A DNA stretch of 20,794 nt from an uncultured Clostridia bacterium (GCA_905210855.1 CAJLYL010000023.1:1-20794), one strand, 5' to 3'; shown: positions 7,823 to 16,057, counted from the first letter of the stretch. A program made the numbers and translations. Notes: a model not told the origin generated them from the letters alone.

Positions 7823-8629
7823 ATGAAATATATCAAAACCCACCGCACGGCAATCATTGCCGCCGTCATAATAGCCGCTGCGCTTGCGGCGGCATATTTC
7901 TGCGGCGGCGTGACACCCGATGATACCGCGGACAGCGGTGCGCCGATAGCGCAATCCTCATCCGAAACAGTAACCGAAAACGGCGAAAACGCCGCTGAAG
8001 ATAACGCTGAGACTTTGGCGGACGGGGCGGCAGCACCCGACGCCGCCGCGGAGGAACAGGCACGGCAAAGCAGCGCCGCAAATGAAGAATACTCCAAAGA
8101 AAACGGCATGAATATTGACGAAAAAACAGGCACGGACGAACACAAAACCGAGCCTGTGCCCGTCGGCAAGCCGACCCCTGCCGAGCCGCAGCAGGCGCAG
8201 ATAACCGAAACCGAGCTGACCTGTACTCTGTCGGTGCGGTGCGACACCGCCGTGGGCAAAGAGAGCGGCAAAGAGAGCGTAATCCCGACGGACGGCGTGA
8301 TTCTGCCCGAGCAGACGGTTGTGTTCCATGAGGGGGAGAGCGTTTTTAATGTGCTCCTGCGCGAGATGAAACGAAACAAAATCCACCTGGAGTTTGTGAA
8401 TACTCCGGTGTACAACAGCGCCTACATAGAGGGTATAGGCAATCTGTATGAATTCGACTGCGGCGAGCTGTCCGGCTGGATGTACCGCGTGAACGGGTGG
8501 TTTCCCAACTACGGGTGTTCGCGCTATCAGGTGAAGGACGGCGACAGGATAGAATGGGTGTACACCTGCGACCTCGGCAAGGATGTCGGCGGCGGTTACT
8601 CGGCAAGGAACGGTGCGGCAAATGAATGA
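7823..8629 (+). CDS. Membrane-anchored DUF4430 (transcobalamin C-terminal-like) protein
   Basis: 268 residues from ATG 7823, chosen because AAAAAGGAG lies 9 bases upstream; an in-frame TTG further up adds 66 codons of non-protein-like sequence. Residues 9-28 form a hydrophobic helix (signal anchor). A low-complexity Ala/Glu/Asp/Thr/Pro-rich spacer (30-130) follows, suited to crossing the wall. Residues about 165-250 are a DUF4430 domain: GESVFNVLLREMKRN, then GWMYRVNGWFPNYG (218-231), VKDGDRIEWVYTCDLGKDVGG (237-257; Cys213 and Cys232 could pair). DUF4430 corresponds to the C-terminal beta domain of intrinsic factor/transcobalamin, which closes over cobalamin. It lies between the alpha/alpha-barrel gene and ecfT and overlaps ecfT by 8 bp, so it is very probably the membrane-proximal partner for capture and hand-off. 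Ligand not proven. Confidence 0.85.
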   Translation: MKYIKTHRTAIIAAVIIAAALAAAYFCGGVTPDDTADSGAPIAQSSSETVTENGENAAEDNAETLADGAAAPDAAAEEQARQSSAANEEYSKENGMNIDEKTGTDEHKTEPVPVGKPTPAEPQQAQITETELTCTLSVRCDTAVGKESGKESVIPTDGVILPEQTVVFHEGESVFNVLLREMKRNKIHLEFVNTPVYNSAYIEGIGNLYEFDCGELSGWMYRVNGWFPNYGCSRYQVKDGDRIEWVYTCDLGKDVGGGYSARNGAANE

Positions 8630-9509
8630 ATTCGGCAGATATCACCCTCTCGTCAGCTTTGCGTACTTCACCTTTGCGATAATTTTTTCTTGCATATATA
8701 TGCATCCGGCGGCGCTCGGCATATCGCTCTGCACGGCGATTGGCTGCTCTGCGGTTCTGCGCGGCGCGCGGCGGCTGAAAAAGAGCCTTGCCGTCATAGC
8801 GCCGACCGCCATGCTTGCGGCAATTATCAACCCTGCATTCAGCCATGCCGGAGTTACCGTAATCACATATCTGCCGAGCGGCAATCCGCTCACGCTTGAA
8901 TCCGTCTGCTACGGACTCGCTGCGGCGGCAATGCTTGCAAGCGTGATGCTGTTCTTCGGTTGTCTCACGGATATTATCACAAGTGACAAATTAGTCTATC
9001 TTTTCGGCAGAATACTGCCGTCACTTTCACTGCTGCTCTCCATGACGCTCCGCTTTGTACCTCGGTTTGCGGAGCAATTCACAGAGGTAGCACGCGCGCA
9101 GAAATGCGTCGGCAGAGATATGACGCGCGGCAGCGTTGTCTCACGTGCGCGCAGCGCGCTCTCGGTGCTGTCCGTCATGATTACGCTCAGTCTGGAGAAC
9201 TCCGCCGACACGGCGGATTCCATGCGTGACCGCGGTTACGGATTGCACGGCAGAACGGCGTATTCCATATACAAATTTTCAAAGAGAGATGCGGCGGCGC
9301 TTGCTTTCACGCTCGGCGAGGCGGCATATGTCGTCATCGGCACGGCGCGCGGCGCAATGCGCTCCGCCTACTTTCCGTCCGTGAGTACGGCGGAAATCTC
9401 CGCTTACGGCATATCGGTGTTTGCGGCATACTTTGCGCTGCTATCTCTGCCGGTTATAACAGAAATTTCGGAAGTGATGAAATGGAAATCTATAAAATCG
9501 AAAACTTGA
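8622..9509 (+). CDS. ecfT: ECF transporter transmembrane (T) component
   Basis: 295 residues from ATG 8622, inside the end of the DUF4430 gene (8-bp overlap). The earlier in-frame start at 8583 would lengthen the overlap and place a non-family sequence before the typical MNEFGRYHPLVSFAYF start. EcfT hallmarks: the N-terminal HPL-V-x-F motif (8-13), four to six hydrophobic helices, and the cytoplasmic coupling region with RFVPRFAEQFTEVARAQKC (144-162) and DSMRDRGYG (199-207), the A-R-G type motif that contacts the ATPases. It scaffolds the S component and the ATP-binding units. It overlaps the ATPase gene by 28 bp, a sign of tight co-translation. Confidence 0.92.
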   Translation: MNEFGRYHPLVSFAYFTFAIIFSCIYMHPAALGISLCTAIGCSAVLRGARRLKKSLAVIAPTAMLAAIINPAFSHAGVTVITYLPSGNPLTLESVCYGLAAAAMLASVMLFFGCLTDIITSDKLVYLFGRILPSLSLLLSMTLRFVPRFAEQFTEVARAQKCVGRDMTRGSVVSRARSALSVLSVMITLSLENSADTADSMRDRGYGLHGRTAYSIYKFSKRDAAALAFTLGEAAYVVIGTARGAMRSAYFPSVSTAEISAYGISVFAAYFALLSLPVITEISEVMKWKSIKSKT

Positions 9510-11974
9510 GCTTTGCATACCCCGAGGAGCGGCGGTGGGCAATAGAGAATATAAATCTTTCAATAAACCGCGGAGAATTCGTCACCGTTTGCGGCAAATC
9601 CGGCTGCGGCAAAACAACCCTGCTGCGCCTGCTGAAACCGACCGCCGCGCCCTGCGGCACGGTGAGCGGATCGGTGCTCTATGACGGCAGACGGACAGAT
9701 GACATTGACGCGCGCACCCTTGCCGCGGATATAGGATTTGTCATGCAGAATCCCGATAATCAAATCGTCACGGACAAGGTGTGGCACGAGCTGGCATTCG
9801 GTCTTGAAAGCCTCGGACTGCCGAATGAGCGGATACGCACCCGAGTGTCCGAGATGGCGTCATTCTTCGACATACAAAATTGGTTTCGCAAAAAGACAAG
9901 CGAGCTGTCCGGCGGACAAAAACAGCTGCTGAACCTTGCCGCGGTGATGGTTATGCAGCCGAGCGTGCTCATACTGGACGAGCCGACAAGTCAGCTCGAC
10001 CCCATAGCGGCACAGGATTTTCTGCAAACGGTGCACCGCATAAACGAGGAACTGGGCACTACGGTAATTCTCAGCGAGCACCGATTGGAGGACGCTTTTG
10101 CAATGTCCGACCGCGTGGTTGTGATGGACGGCGGCAGAATAACCGCCGAAAACACGCCGCGCACCATAGGCAAGATACTCGGGGAGAACAACGACGATAT
10201 GTTTTTTGCCCTGCCGACGCCCATGCGCGTTTTCGGCGCGCTGGACGGCGATGGAGAATATCCCCTCACCGTGCGCGAGGGCAGAGATTTCCTTAACGAA
10301 TACGTTAAGACAAAAACACTCGACCCCGCGCTTGTGCCGAGGGACGGCGAGCCGCCGCAGCACGGGAAAGCGGCAATTGAGATAAAGGACGCGTACTTCA
10401 GATATGAAAAAAGCGCCGATGATGTGATAAAGGGACTGAACCTCACGGTGAACAAGGGCGAGATTTTCTCGATAGTCGGCGGCAACGGCACGGGAAAATC
10501 GACCGCCGTGTCGCTTGCGGCAGGACTTAACCGACCCCAGAGGGGAAAGGTGCTCATAAACGGCAAAAAAATCGATGAACAGACAAATCTGTATGACGGA
10601 CTTCTGGGCGTTATGCCGCAGAATCCGCAGTTTCTGTTTGCAAAAAAGACGGTTTGGCTCGACATGATGAACCTGACGGACAAAAATCTGACGGACGCGG
10701 AGCGCAGCGAGCTTGTCCGCAGTGCGGCGGCAGACTGCCGCATAGATAATCTGCTGGACAGTCATCCGTATGACCTGTCGGGCGGTGAACAGCAGAGGGC
10801 GGCGCTGGCAATGATTCTGCTGAAAAATCCGCAGATTTTGATTCTGGACGAACCCACCAAGGGCTTGGACGCGCACTTTAAGCGCAGCCTTGCGCAGATA
10901 CTGAGGGAGCTGAAATCGCGCGGCGCGGCAATCCTCATGGTATCGCACGACATAGAGTTTTGCGCACTTGTGTCCGACCGCTGCGCCATGTTCTTTGACG
11001 GCGCGGTAACCTCCGTCGGCACGCCGAGACAGTTTTTCGGCGGCAACAATTTTTATACCACAAGCGCCAACCGCATGGCAAGAGAGCTGCTGCCGAAGGC
11101 AATATCGGCGGACGACATCATCGCCGCGGCAGGGGGCTCGGACGGCGCGCAGCCGCCGTCAGCGGACAATACAAATAACGGCGGCGAGACTGCGATGGCG
11201 GACAAAAAAACGCAAACGACAAACATCTGCCGCCAAGCCGCGCCGGGGGGCGAACCCAGCCGAAAATCAAGCGCAGGGAGCGCCGTTGTATCGGCAATTG
11301 CCGCACTCATAGCAGTGCCGCTGACTATACTTTTCGGCATATACCGCCTCGGCGACAGGAAGTATTATTTCATCAGTCTTCTGATTATCCTGGAAATTCT
11401 TGTGCCGCTGTGCATAAGCTTTGAGAGCAGGACGCGCAGAGAATCGCACGCAAGGGAGATTGTGATAATCAGCGTGCTATGCGCCCTCGGCGTGGCAGGC
11501 AGGGCGGCGTTTTATATGCTGCCGGAGTTCAAGCCGGTAATTGCAATCGTGGTTGTGTCGGCAATCTGCTTCGGCGGCGAGGTCGGCTTCCTTATCGGCG
11601 CAGTGACGGCGTTTGTGTCAAATTTCTTTTTCGGTCAGGGGCCATGGACGCCGTGGCAGATGTTTGCTTTCGGCGCGGTGGGCTTCATCGCCGGAATTAT
11701 GTTTCGGCGCAGATTGCTTCCGCGCAGGAGGACGGTTGTCGCGGCATTCGGATTTGCCGCAGCATTTGTGATATACGGCGGCATAATGAACATTGCGTCC
11801 GTGCTTATGATGACGCCGCAGCCTACGTGGGGCGCGGTGGTCTCGGCGGTCGCCATGGGTGCGCCGTTTGATTTGATACACGCCGCGGCGAGTGCGTTTT
11901 TCCTTTGGTTCATATACGAGCCGATGACAGAAAAATTAGAGAGAGTCAAATTGAAATACGGAATTTTGCGATAA
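9482..11974 (+). CDS. Fused ECF ATPases (A1-A2) with C-terminal substrate-binding S component
   Basis: 830-residue single chain. First ABC domain: Walker A GKSGCGKTT (38-46), Q-loop VMQNPDNQIVTDKVWHE, signature LSGGQ (142-146), Walker B LILDEP (D166/E167), switch His in SEHRLED. Second ABC domain: Walker A GGNGTGKST (333-341), Q-loop MPQNPQFLF, LSGGEQ (432-437), Walker B ILDEP (D456/E457), VSHDIEF. Both sites look catalytically intact. A polar linker (about 545-595) leads to a hydrophobic S-component-like domain (about 597-830) containing REIVIISVLCALGVAGRAAF, GPWTPWQMFAFG (720-731) and YGGIMNIASVLM. The S family resembles ones I recall beside DUF4430 genes in Clostridia; CbrT-type cobalamin import is a possibility, not shown. 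An internal Met572 before the S domain could allow separate S synthesis. Fusing all three in one protein is unusual. Confidence 0.9.
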   Translation: MEIYKIENLSFAYPEERRWAIENINLSINRGEFVTVCGKSGCGKTTLLRLLKPTAAPCGTVSGSVLYDGRRTDDIDARTLAADIGFVMQNPDNQIVTDKVWHELAFGLESLGLPNERIRTRVSEMASFFDIQNWFRKKTSELSGGQKQLLNLAAVMVMQPSVLILDEPTSQLDPIAAQDFLQTVHRINEELGTTVILSEHRLEDAFAMSDRVVVMDGGRITAENTPRTIGKILGENNDDMFFALPTPMRVFGALDGDGEYPLTVREGRDFLNEYVKTKTLDPALVPRDGEPPQHGKAAIEIKDAYFRYEKSADDVIKGLNLTVNKGEIFSIVGGNGTGKSTAVSLAAGLNRPQRGKVLINGKKIDEQTNLYDGLLGVMPQNPQFLFAKKTVWLDMMNLTDKNLTDAERSELVRSAAADCRIDNLLDSHPYDLSGGEQQRAALAMILLKNPQILILDEPTKGLDAHFKRSLAQILRELKSRGAAILMVSHDIEFCALVSDRCAMFFDGAVTSVGTPRQFFGGNNFYTTSANRMARELLPKAISADDIIAAAGGSDGAQPPSADNTNNGGETAMADKKTQTTNICRQAAPGGEPSRKSSAGSAVVSAIAALIAVPLTILFGIYRLGDRKYYFISLLIILEILVPLCISFESRTRRESHAREIVIISVLCALGVAGRAAFYMLPEFKPVIAIVVVSAICFGGEVGFLIGAVTAFVSNFFFGQGPWTPWQMFAFGAVGFIAGIMFRRRLLPRRRTVVAAFGFAAAFVIYGGIMNIASVLMMTPQPTWGAVVSAVAMGAPFDLIHAAASAFFLWFIYEPMTEKLERVKLKYGILR

Positions 11975-11989
11975 ACGGTGAGTAAATTC

Positions 11990-12112
11990 GGGTCGATGCG
12001 GGTATCGACCCCTACCGCAAAACGCGGATTCCGCACAGGGGGGCGAGCGACATACGTTGTGTGTCAGCGAGCGCCATAGCGGCTGCGTGCCGAGCAGACA
12101 CATAACGTATGT
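11990..12112. repeat. Intergenic inverted-repeat element(s) after the ECF gene
   Basis: Two palindromic units. First, GGGTCGAT (11990-11997)/ATCGACCC (12004-12011) with a 6-bp loop. Second, 16-bp arms at 12050-12065 (ACATACGTTGTGTGTC) and 12097-12112 (GACACATAACGTATGT), matching except for one G-T pair, separated by a 31-bp GC-rich loop. Resembles REP- or MITE-like intergenic repeats; no coding potential. Copy number elsewhere cannot be seen here. Confidence 0.5.
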
Positions 12113-12167
12113 CACGAGCCAAGGCGGAACTCTATTTTACAACCCTCGCCGGTACGCAATCACTGAA

Positions 12168-12205
12168 AAAATCGCCTAAGCGCTGTGCAACGCTTAGGCG
12201 ATTTT
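12168..12205. terminator. Bidirectional intrinsic terminator
   Basis: 15-bp perfect stem AAAATCGCCTAAGCG (12168-12182)/CGCTTAGGCGATTTT (12191-12205) with an 8-nt loop; the A/T ends supply a U-tract in both directions. It lies between the convergent ECF gene and lysA and would end both transcripts. Confidence 0.88.
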
Positions 12206-12206
12206 A

Positions 12207-13499
12207 TTACAAATCATTATTCACAATGTCATGCAAGGTCTCGCGCCTAACGGCAACATAGCTCTCGCCTCCGGAGAGCATCACAATCGGCGGACGCGGA
12301 ATCCTGTTGTAGTTGGACGCCATGGAATAGTTGTAAGCGCCCGTTGTGCATACAGCCACCGTGTCGCCGCGCACCGGCTCGGGCATTAAGACGTGCTCGG
12401 CAATGATGTCGCCGCTCTCGCAGCACCTGCCCACCACAGAGCACTCAAAGCTGCGCTCCTCATCCATGCGGTTAGCAAGGAATACGGTGTAAACCGAGCC
12501 GTAAAGCGCATATCTCGGGTTATCCGTCATGCCGCCGTCCACGGACACATAGTTCTTGTATTCGGGAATCTTCTTCACCGTGCCGACGGTGTACACCGTC
12601 ATGCCGGCATCGGCAACTATGCTCCTGCCCGGCTCCATGAGAATCTTGGGTACGGATATGCCCAAAGACGCGCATTTTTCCTTAATGCAGCACGCCACCG
12701 AGGCAATGTTCTCCGCAATGTCTATCACGGGGTCGTCCTCAACATACCTCACGCCGTAGCCGCCGCCGAGATTAAGCTGAGCCGCGCTGTAACCGAACTC
12801 CTTTTTCATGTCGGCAATAAAGTCGAGCATGATGTCCGATCCGCGCAGAAATGTGTCGGAATCGAACACCTGAGAGCCTATGTGGCAGTGAAATCCGCAC
12901 AGCTCTATGTGCTCCTTGCCCAGGGTGTGGCGCACAATCTCACGCGCCTGACCCGTGGCTATGGCAGAGCCGAATTTTGAATCCACCTTGCCCGTGTTGA
13001 CCGCCTCGTAGGTGTGGGTGTCTATGCCCGGGGTGATGCGCAGCAGCACCCTCTGCCGTCTGCCCAGGCGCGCCGCGCATTTCTCCACGGCGTCTATCTC
13101 CTCCTCATTGTCCGCCACGAAATATCCTATACCGTGCTCCATGGCAAAGGCAATGTCCTCATCAGTCTTGTTGTTGCTGTGGAAATAAGCATTCTCAAGG
13201 CTGACCCCTGCCGAAACCGCGGTGAAAATCTCGCCGGACGACACAACATCTATCCCCATGCCCTCTTCGGACACAATACCGTATATCCGTTTAAACGACG
13301 CCGCCTTGCTTGCATACAGCGGCAGAGCGTTATCGCCGAAAGCCGCCGCCATGGCGTCCTTGTATATTCTGCAATTGTGCCTTATCCTGTTCTCGTCCAT
13401 AAGATACAGCGGAGTGCCGTATCTCTTAGCCAAAGCGGTGACATCCTGATCCGCAAAGCGTAATCTGCCGCCAACCTCGGAAATGTTATCGCAAATCAT
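12207..13499 (-). CDS. lysA: Diaminopimelate decarboxylase
   Basis: 430-residue PLP-dependent fold-type III enzyme that converts meso-diaminopimelate to L-lysine and CO2, the last step of lysine synthesis in the cytoplasm. Visible family features: YASKA with PLP lysine K65; HCHIGSQ (204-210); GGGYG phosphate-binding loop (245-249); EPGRSIVADAG (289-299); VDGGMTDNPRYALYG; CCESGD (359-364), whose Cys-Glu reaches the partner active site in the dimer; and GAYNYSM (387-393). Length is normal. GTGAGGTG lies just upstream of the ATG at 13499. It is the last gene of dapA-lysC-lysA, 16 bp after lysC, ending at a strong terminator. Fine discrimination from carboxynorspermidine decarboxylase relies on context and the CCESGD motif. 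Confidence 0.95.
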   Translation of the reverse strand: MICDNISEVGGRLRFADQDVTALAKRYGTPLYLMDENRIRHNCRIYKDAMAAAFGDNALPLYASKAASFKRIYGIVSEEGMGIDVVSSGEIFTAVSAGVSLENAYFHSNNKTDEDIAFAMEHGIGYFVADNEEEIDAVEKCAARLGRRQRVLLRITPGIDTHTYEAVNTGKVDSKFGSAIATGQAREIVRHTLGKEHIELCGFHCHIGSQVFDSDTFLRGSDIMLDFIADMKKEFGYSAAQLNLGGGYGVRYVEDDPVIDIAENIASVACCIKEKCASLGISVPKILMEPGRSIVADAGMTVYTVGTVKKIPEYKNYVSVDGGMTDNPRYALYGSVYTVFLANRMDEERSFECSVVGRCCESGDIIAEHVLMPEPVRGDTVAVCTTGAYNYSMASNYNRIPRPPIVMLSGGESYVAVRRETLHDIVNNDL

Positions 13500-13515
13500 A
13501 GCCGCACCTCACTTG

Positions 13516-14826
13516 TTAATTGTCAAATTCCTTGTATATGGCGTTGAGAGCCGCCTCATAGTCGCCCTCGTCCACGCCGATGATGATGTTGAGCTCGCTT
13601 GAGCCCTGGTCTATCATACGGATGTTTATGCCTGCCTCGGATATTGCCGAGAACACCTTTGCCGCAGTGCCCTTTGCCTTTACCATGCCTCTGCCGACAA
13701 TGGCAATGAGCGCAAGGCCGTCCTCTATCATAACGCTGTCCGCGTGAACCGACTTGAACAAATCGGCAGTGATTTCGTCGCGGATTTTGTCTATCTGCTC
13801 CGTTGCCACAACGACCGTCATTGTGTCGATGCCGGACGGGAAGTGTTCAAAGGAAACCTTGTGCTTTTCGAGCACCTCGAGAACTCTCCTGCCGACGCCG
13901 AGCTCCGCGTTCATCATGTCTTTTTCTATCGAGATGGTGGAAAAACCGACCTTGCCTGCAACGCCGGTTATAACACCGTTGATTTCGTCAGTTGACGGCA
14001 CAATCATCGTCCCCTTGTCAGTTGGAATATTTGTGTTCCTGATGTTAATCGGTATGCACGCCTCGCGCACGGGGAAAATCGCGTCCTCATGCATTACCGT
14101 CGCACCCATATACGAAAGCTCGCGCAGTTCCTTGTATGTGATGGTCTCAATCACTTTCGGGTTATCCACACAGCGCGGATCCGCCATCAGCATGCCCGAC
14201 ACATCTGTCCAGTTTTCATAGATGGACGCGCACACCGCGCGCGCAACTATGGAGCCCGTTATGTCGGAGCCGCCGCGCGAAAAAGTCTTTATTGTTCCGT
14301 TGGGCATTGATCCGTAGAATCCCGGGATAACCGCCCTCTCATGCTGCGACAGGATTTCGTCCAGGGTCTCGTAGGTCTTTGCCGAATCGAGATTTCCGGC
14401 GTCATCAAAGAATATGCCGGACTCGGCATCCACAAAATCATAGCCGAGGTAATTTGCCAGAATCATGGCGTTGAGATACTCTCCGCGGCTTGCGATGTAG
14501 TCTCTGCCGGCGTGATGCTCAATCGCCATCTTTATGCGCTCAAACTCGGACGAAAGTGAAAAATTCAGCCTCAGGTCGGATATTATCTGATTATACCTGA
14601 CCTCTATTCTGCCGAACATCTCGTCAATGCTCTTTTTTTCGCGCACAAGCTTGTAGCACTCATAGAGCATATCGGTAACCTTGATATCGTCCCCGTTTCG
14701 CTTGCCCGGCGCCGACGCCACAACATAGCGCCTCGTATCGTCCGCCTTAACAATCTCGGAAACCTTCTTAAACTGAGTTGAATCGGCGAGTGAGCTGCCG
14801 CCGAATTTTATCACCTTTACATCCAT
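13516..14826 (-). CDS. lysC: Aspartate kinase
   Basis: 436 residues; phosphorylates L-aspartate at the start of the aspartate family pathway. The N-terminal amino-acid kinase domain shows KFGGSS (7-12), ASRGEYLNA, FSRGGSDITGS and WTDVSG, followed by YKELRELSYMGATVMHEDAIFP. Two C-terminal ACT domains (about 300-436; VAGKVGFSTISIEKDMMN... and LALIAIVGRGMVKAKGTAAKVFSAISEAGINIRMIDQGSSELNIIIGV) would provide allosteric control. GGAG lies 9 bases before ATG 14826, 3 bp after the dapA stop. Grouping with dapA and lysA under a lysine riboswitch suggests this is the lysine-dedicated isozyme; the actual effector is not shown. Confidence 0.95.
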   Translation of the reverse strand: MDVKVIKFGGSSLADSTQFKKVSEIVKADDTRRYVVASAPGKRNGDDIKVTDMLYECYKLVREKKSIDEMFGRIEVRYNQIISDLRLNFSLSSEFERIKMAIEHHAGRDYIASRGEYLNAMILANYLGYDFVDAESGIFFDDAGNLDSAKTYETLDEILSQHERAVIPGFYGSMPNGTIKTFSRGGSDITGSIVARAVCASIYENWTDVSGMLMADPRCVDNPKVIETITYKELRELSYMGATVMHEDAIFPVREACIPINIRNTNIPTDKGTMIVPSTDEINGVITGVAGKVGFSTISIEKDMMNAELGVGRRVLEVLEKHKVSFEHFPSGIDTMTVVVATEQIDKIRDEITADLFKSVHADSVMIEDGLALIAIVGRGMVKAKGTAAKVFSAISEAGINIRMIDQGSSELNIIIGVDEGDYEAALNAIYKEFDN

Positions 14827-14829
14827 TGC

Positions 14830-15726
14830 TTAATTCTCCTTTATGTCAATTCCCTGTTTTTTCATCTCCGCAAAAAGTACCCTCCTGTGCGCCTCCTCCA
14901 TGGGGGTAAGCGGCAGTCTGAGGTAATCCTCGCCGTAGCCCATGGCAGACATAGCCGCCTTTACCGGAATAGGATTAACCTCGGAGAAAAGCGCCTTTAT
15001 CAGCGGCAGATACTTAAGCTGAAGCTCCAGGCTGCCGGACACGTCTCCCGAGAAAAATCTGTCGCATATTTCAACCGTCCCGCGCGGCATCACATTCGAC
15101 AGCACAGAGATAACTCCCTTGCCGCCGAGCGCCATAATCGGCACTATCTGATCGTCGTTGCCCGAGTATATATCCATCTTTCCGTCAACCAATGACGCAA
15201 TCTCGGCAATCTGCGAGATGTTGCCGCTCGCTTCCTTTATGCCGCAGATGTTGGGGTGCTCCGCCAAGCGCGCGCAGGTCTGCGGCGCAATGTTAACTCC
15301 GGTTCTTGATGGTACATTATATAATATGATAGGTTTGTCGCTCGCGTCCGCAATTACGTTAAACATTGTCTCCAATCCGCCCTGGGTTGCCTTGTTGTAA
15401 TAAGGCGTAACCACCAGCATGGCATCCGCCCCGGCGCGACAGGCAAATTTGGTCAGCTCTACCGCATACGCGGTGTCGTTGCTGCCCGTGCCGGCAATAA
15501 CGGGCACTCTGCCGTTTACTCTGTTGACAACAAACTCTATCGCCTCTTTGTGCTCCGCGTCGGTAAGCGTGGAGCCCTCGCCCGTGGTTCCGCAGGCAAC
15601 TATGGCGTTTATGTCCTCGGCAAGCTGCCAGTCAATGAGTCTGCCGAAGCTCTCATAATCAACTCCGTTTTCGCAAAGCGGCGTGACAATCGCCGTTGCG
15701 GCTCCCGTAAATACAGTGTTTTTCAT
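14830..15726 (-). CDS. dapA: 4-hydroxy-tetrahydrodipicolinate synthase
   Basis: 298-residue TIM-barrel aldolase that condenses pyruvate with aspartate semialdehyde, the first committed step to diaminopimelate/lysine. Catalytic residues, shifted +3 from E. coli numbering: T47/T48 in GTTGEGS, Y136 in LYNVPSRTG with R141, and Schiff-base K164 in GIKEASGN. VVTPYYNKATQGG and YSGNDDQIVPIMALGGKGVISV are also typical. I chose ATG 15726 because GGAG lies 10 bases upstream and the protein begins KNTVFTGAATAIVTP as in the family; an open frame extends upstream to 15774 but runs into the leader. First gene of the riboswitch-controlled lysine operon; it also feeds diaminopimelate to peptidoglycan. Confidence 0.95.
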   Translation of the reverse strand: MKNTVFTGAATAIVTPLCENGVDYESFGRLIDWQLAEDINAIVACGTTGEGSTLTDAEHKEAIEFVVNRVNGRVPVIAGTGSNDTAYAVELTKFACRAGADAMLVVTPYYNKATQGGLETMFNVIADASDKPIILYNVPSRTGVNIAPQTCARLAEHPNICGIKEASGNISQIAEIASLVDGKMDIYSGNDDQIVPIMALGGKGVISVLSNVMPRGTVEICDRFFSGDVSGSLELQLKYLPLIKALFSEVNPIPVKAAMSAMGYGEDYLRLPLTPMEEAHRRVLFAEMKKQGIDIKEN

Positions 15727-15772
15727 ATTAAACATTCTCCAATCCGTATTATTTTTTCCGCAGCGCACCGTC

Positions 15773-15802
15773 AAAAAAGGAGACAGCCGCGCGGCTATCT
15801 CC
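15773..15802 (-). terminator. Riboswitch expression platform: intrinsic terminator before dapA
   Basis: Minus strand: GGAGA-T-AGCCG/CGGCT-G-TCTCC hairpin (15802-15779) with one internal mismatch, followed by TTTTTT (15778-15773). AGATAGC in its left arm (15800-15794) can instead pair with GCTATCT (15835-15829), the 3' P1 strand of the riboswitch, forming an antiterminator. This gives a lysine-OFF switch. Confidence 0.85.
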
Positions 15803-15826
15803 CATGTAGACTAATATCCAATGTGA

Positions 15827-16013
15827 CAAGATAGCTCTCCGCATAAAAAGCGACAGCAGGACAAATCTTATTTTGTACTGCCAGGACAGCCCCGTGCATA
15901 GGCCGCCTTCGGCATCTGCTCCTTTCCATACCGCAACGCTCTGCCAAAGCTTCCGACAACAGGTACGCCCATCGCCGCACAGTAGGTACTGATAGCACAA
16001 TGCGCCTCTATCA
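15827..16013 (-). ncRNA. Lysine riboswitch (L box) of the dapA-lysC-lysA operon
   Basis: About 187 nt on the minus strand. It opens with GATAGAGGCGC (16012-16002), contains GGAAAGGAGCAGATGCCGAAGG-type core bases (GCCGAAGGC at 15913-15905) and GGGGCTGTCCTGGC, and closes with GGAGAGCTATC (15840-15830). These match the conserved L-box landmarks in order and spacing. P1 forms between TGATAG and CTATCT-type ends. Lysine binding should stabilise P1, free the terminator and shut off the operon. Exact helix boundaries are my estimate by eye. Confidence 0.9.
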
Positions 16014-16025
16014 TTCCATGGCACG

Positions 16026-16054
16026 ATTATATCACCAAATATCCATTTTGTCAA
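16026..16054 (-). promoter_or_regulatory. Consensus sigma-A promoter of the lysine operon
   Basis: Minus strand TTGACA (16054-16049), 17-bp spacer, TATAAT (16031-16026): a perfect consensus. Transcription should start near 16019, a few bases before the riboswitch P1 helix, so essentially the whole leader is riboswitch plus terminator. Confidence 0.9.
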
Positions 16055-16057
16055 TCA

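Noticed and set aside
6914..7954. Long minus-strand open frame (346 codons)
   Set aside because: Antisense to the SLH-barrel gene and crosses the intergenic gap; Arg/His/Cys-rich composition typical of shadow frames.
9860..10948. Long minus-strand open frame (362 codons)
   Set aside because: Antisense to the two ATPase domains, no recognisable motif or RBS.
12339..15726. Alternative order or split of the lysine genes into separate transcripts
   Set aside because: Gaps of 3 and 16 bp and no promoter or terminator between dapA, lysC and lysA favour one operon.
15749..16054. Minus-strand open frame (101 codons) upstream of dapA
   Set aside because: It lies entirely in the lysine riboswitch, terminator and promoter; the RNA structure explains the sequence.
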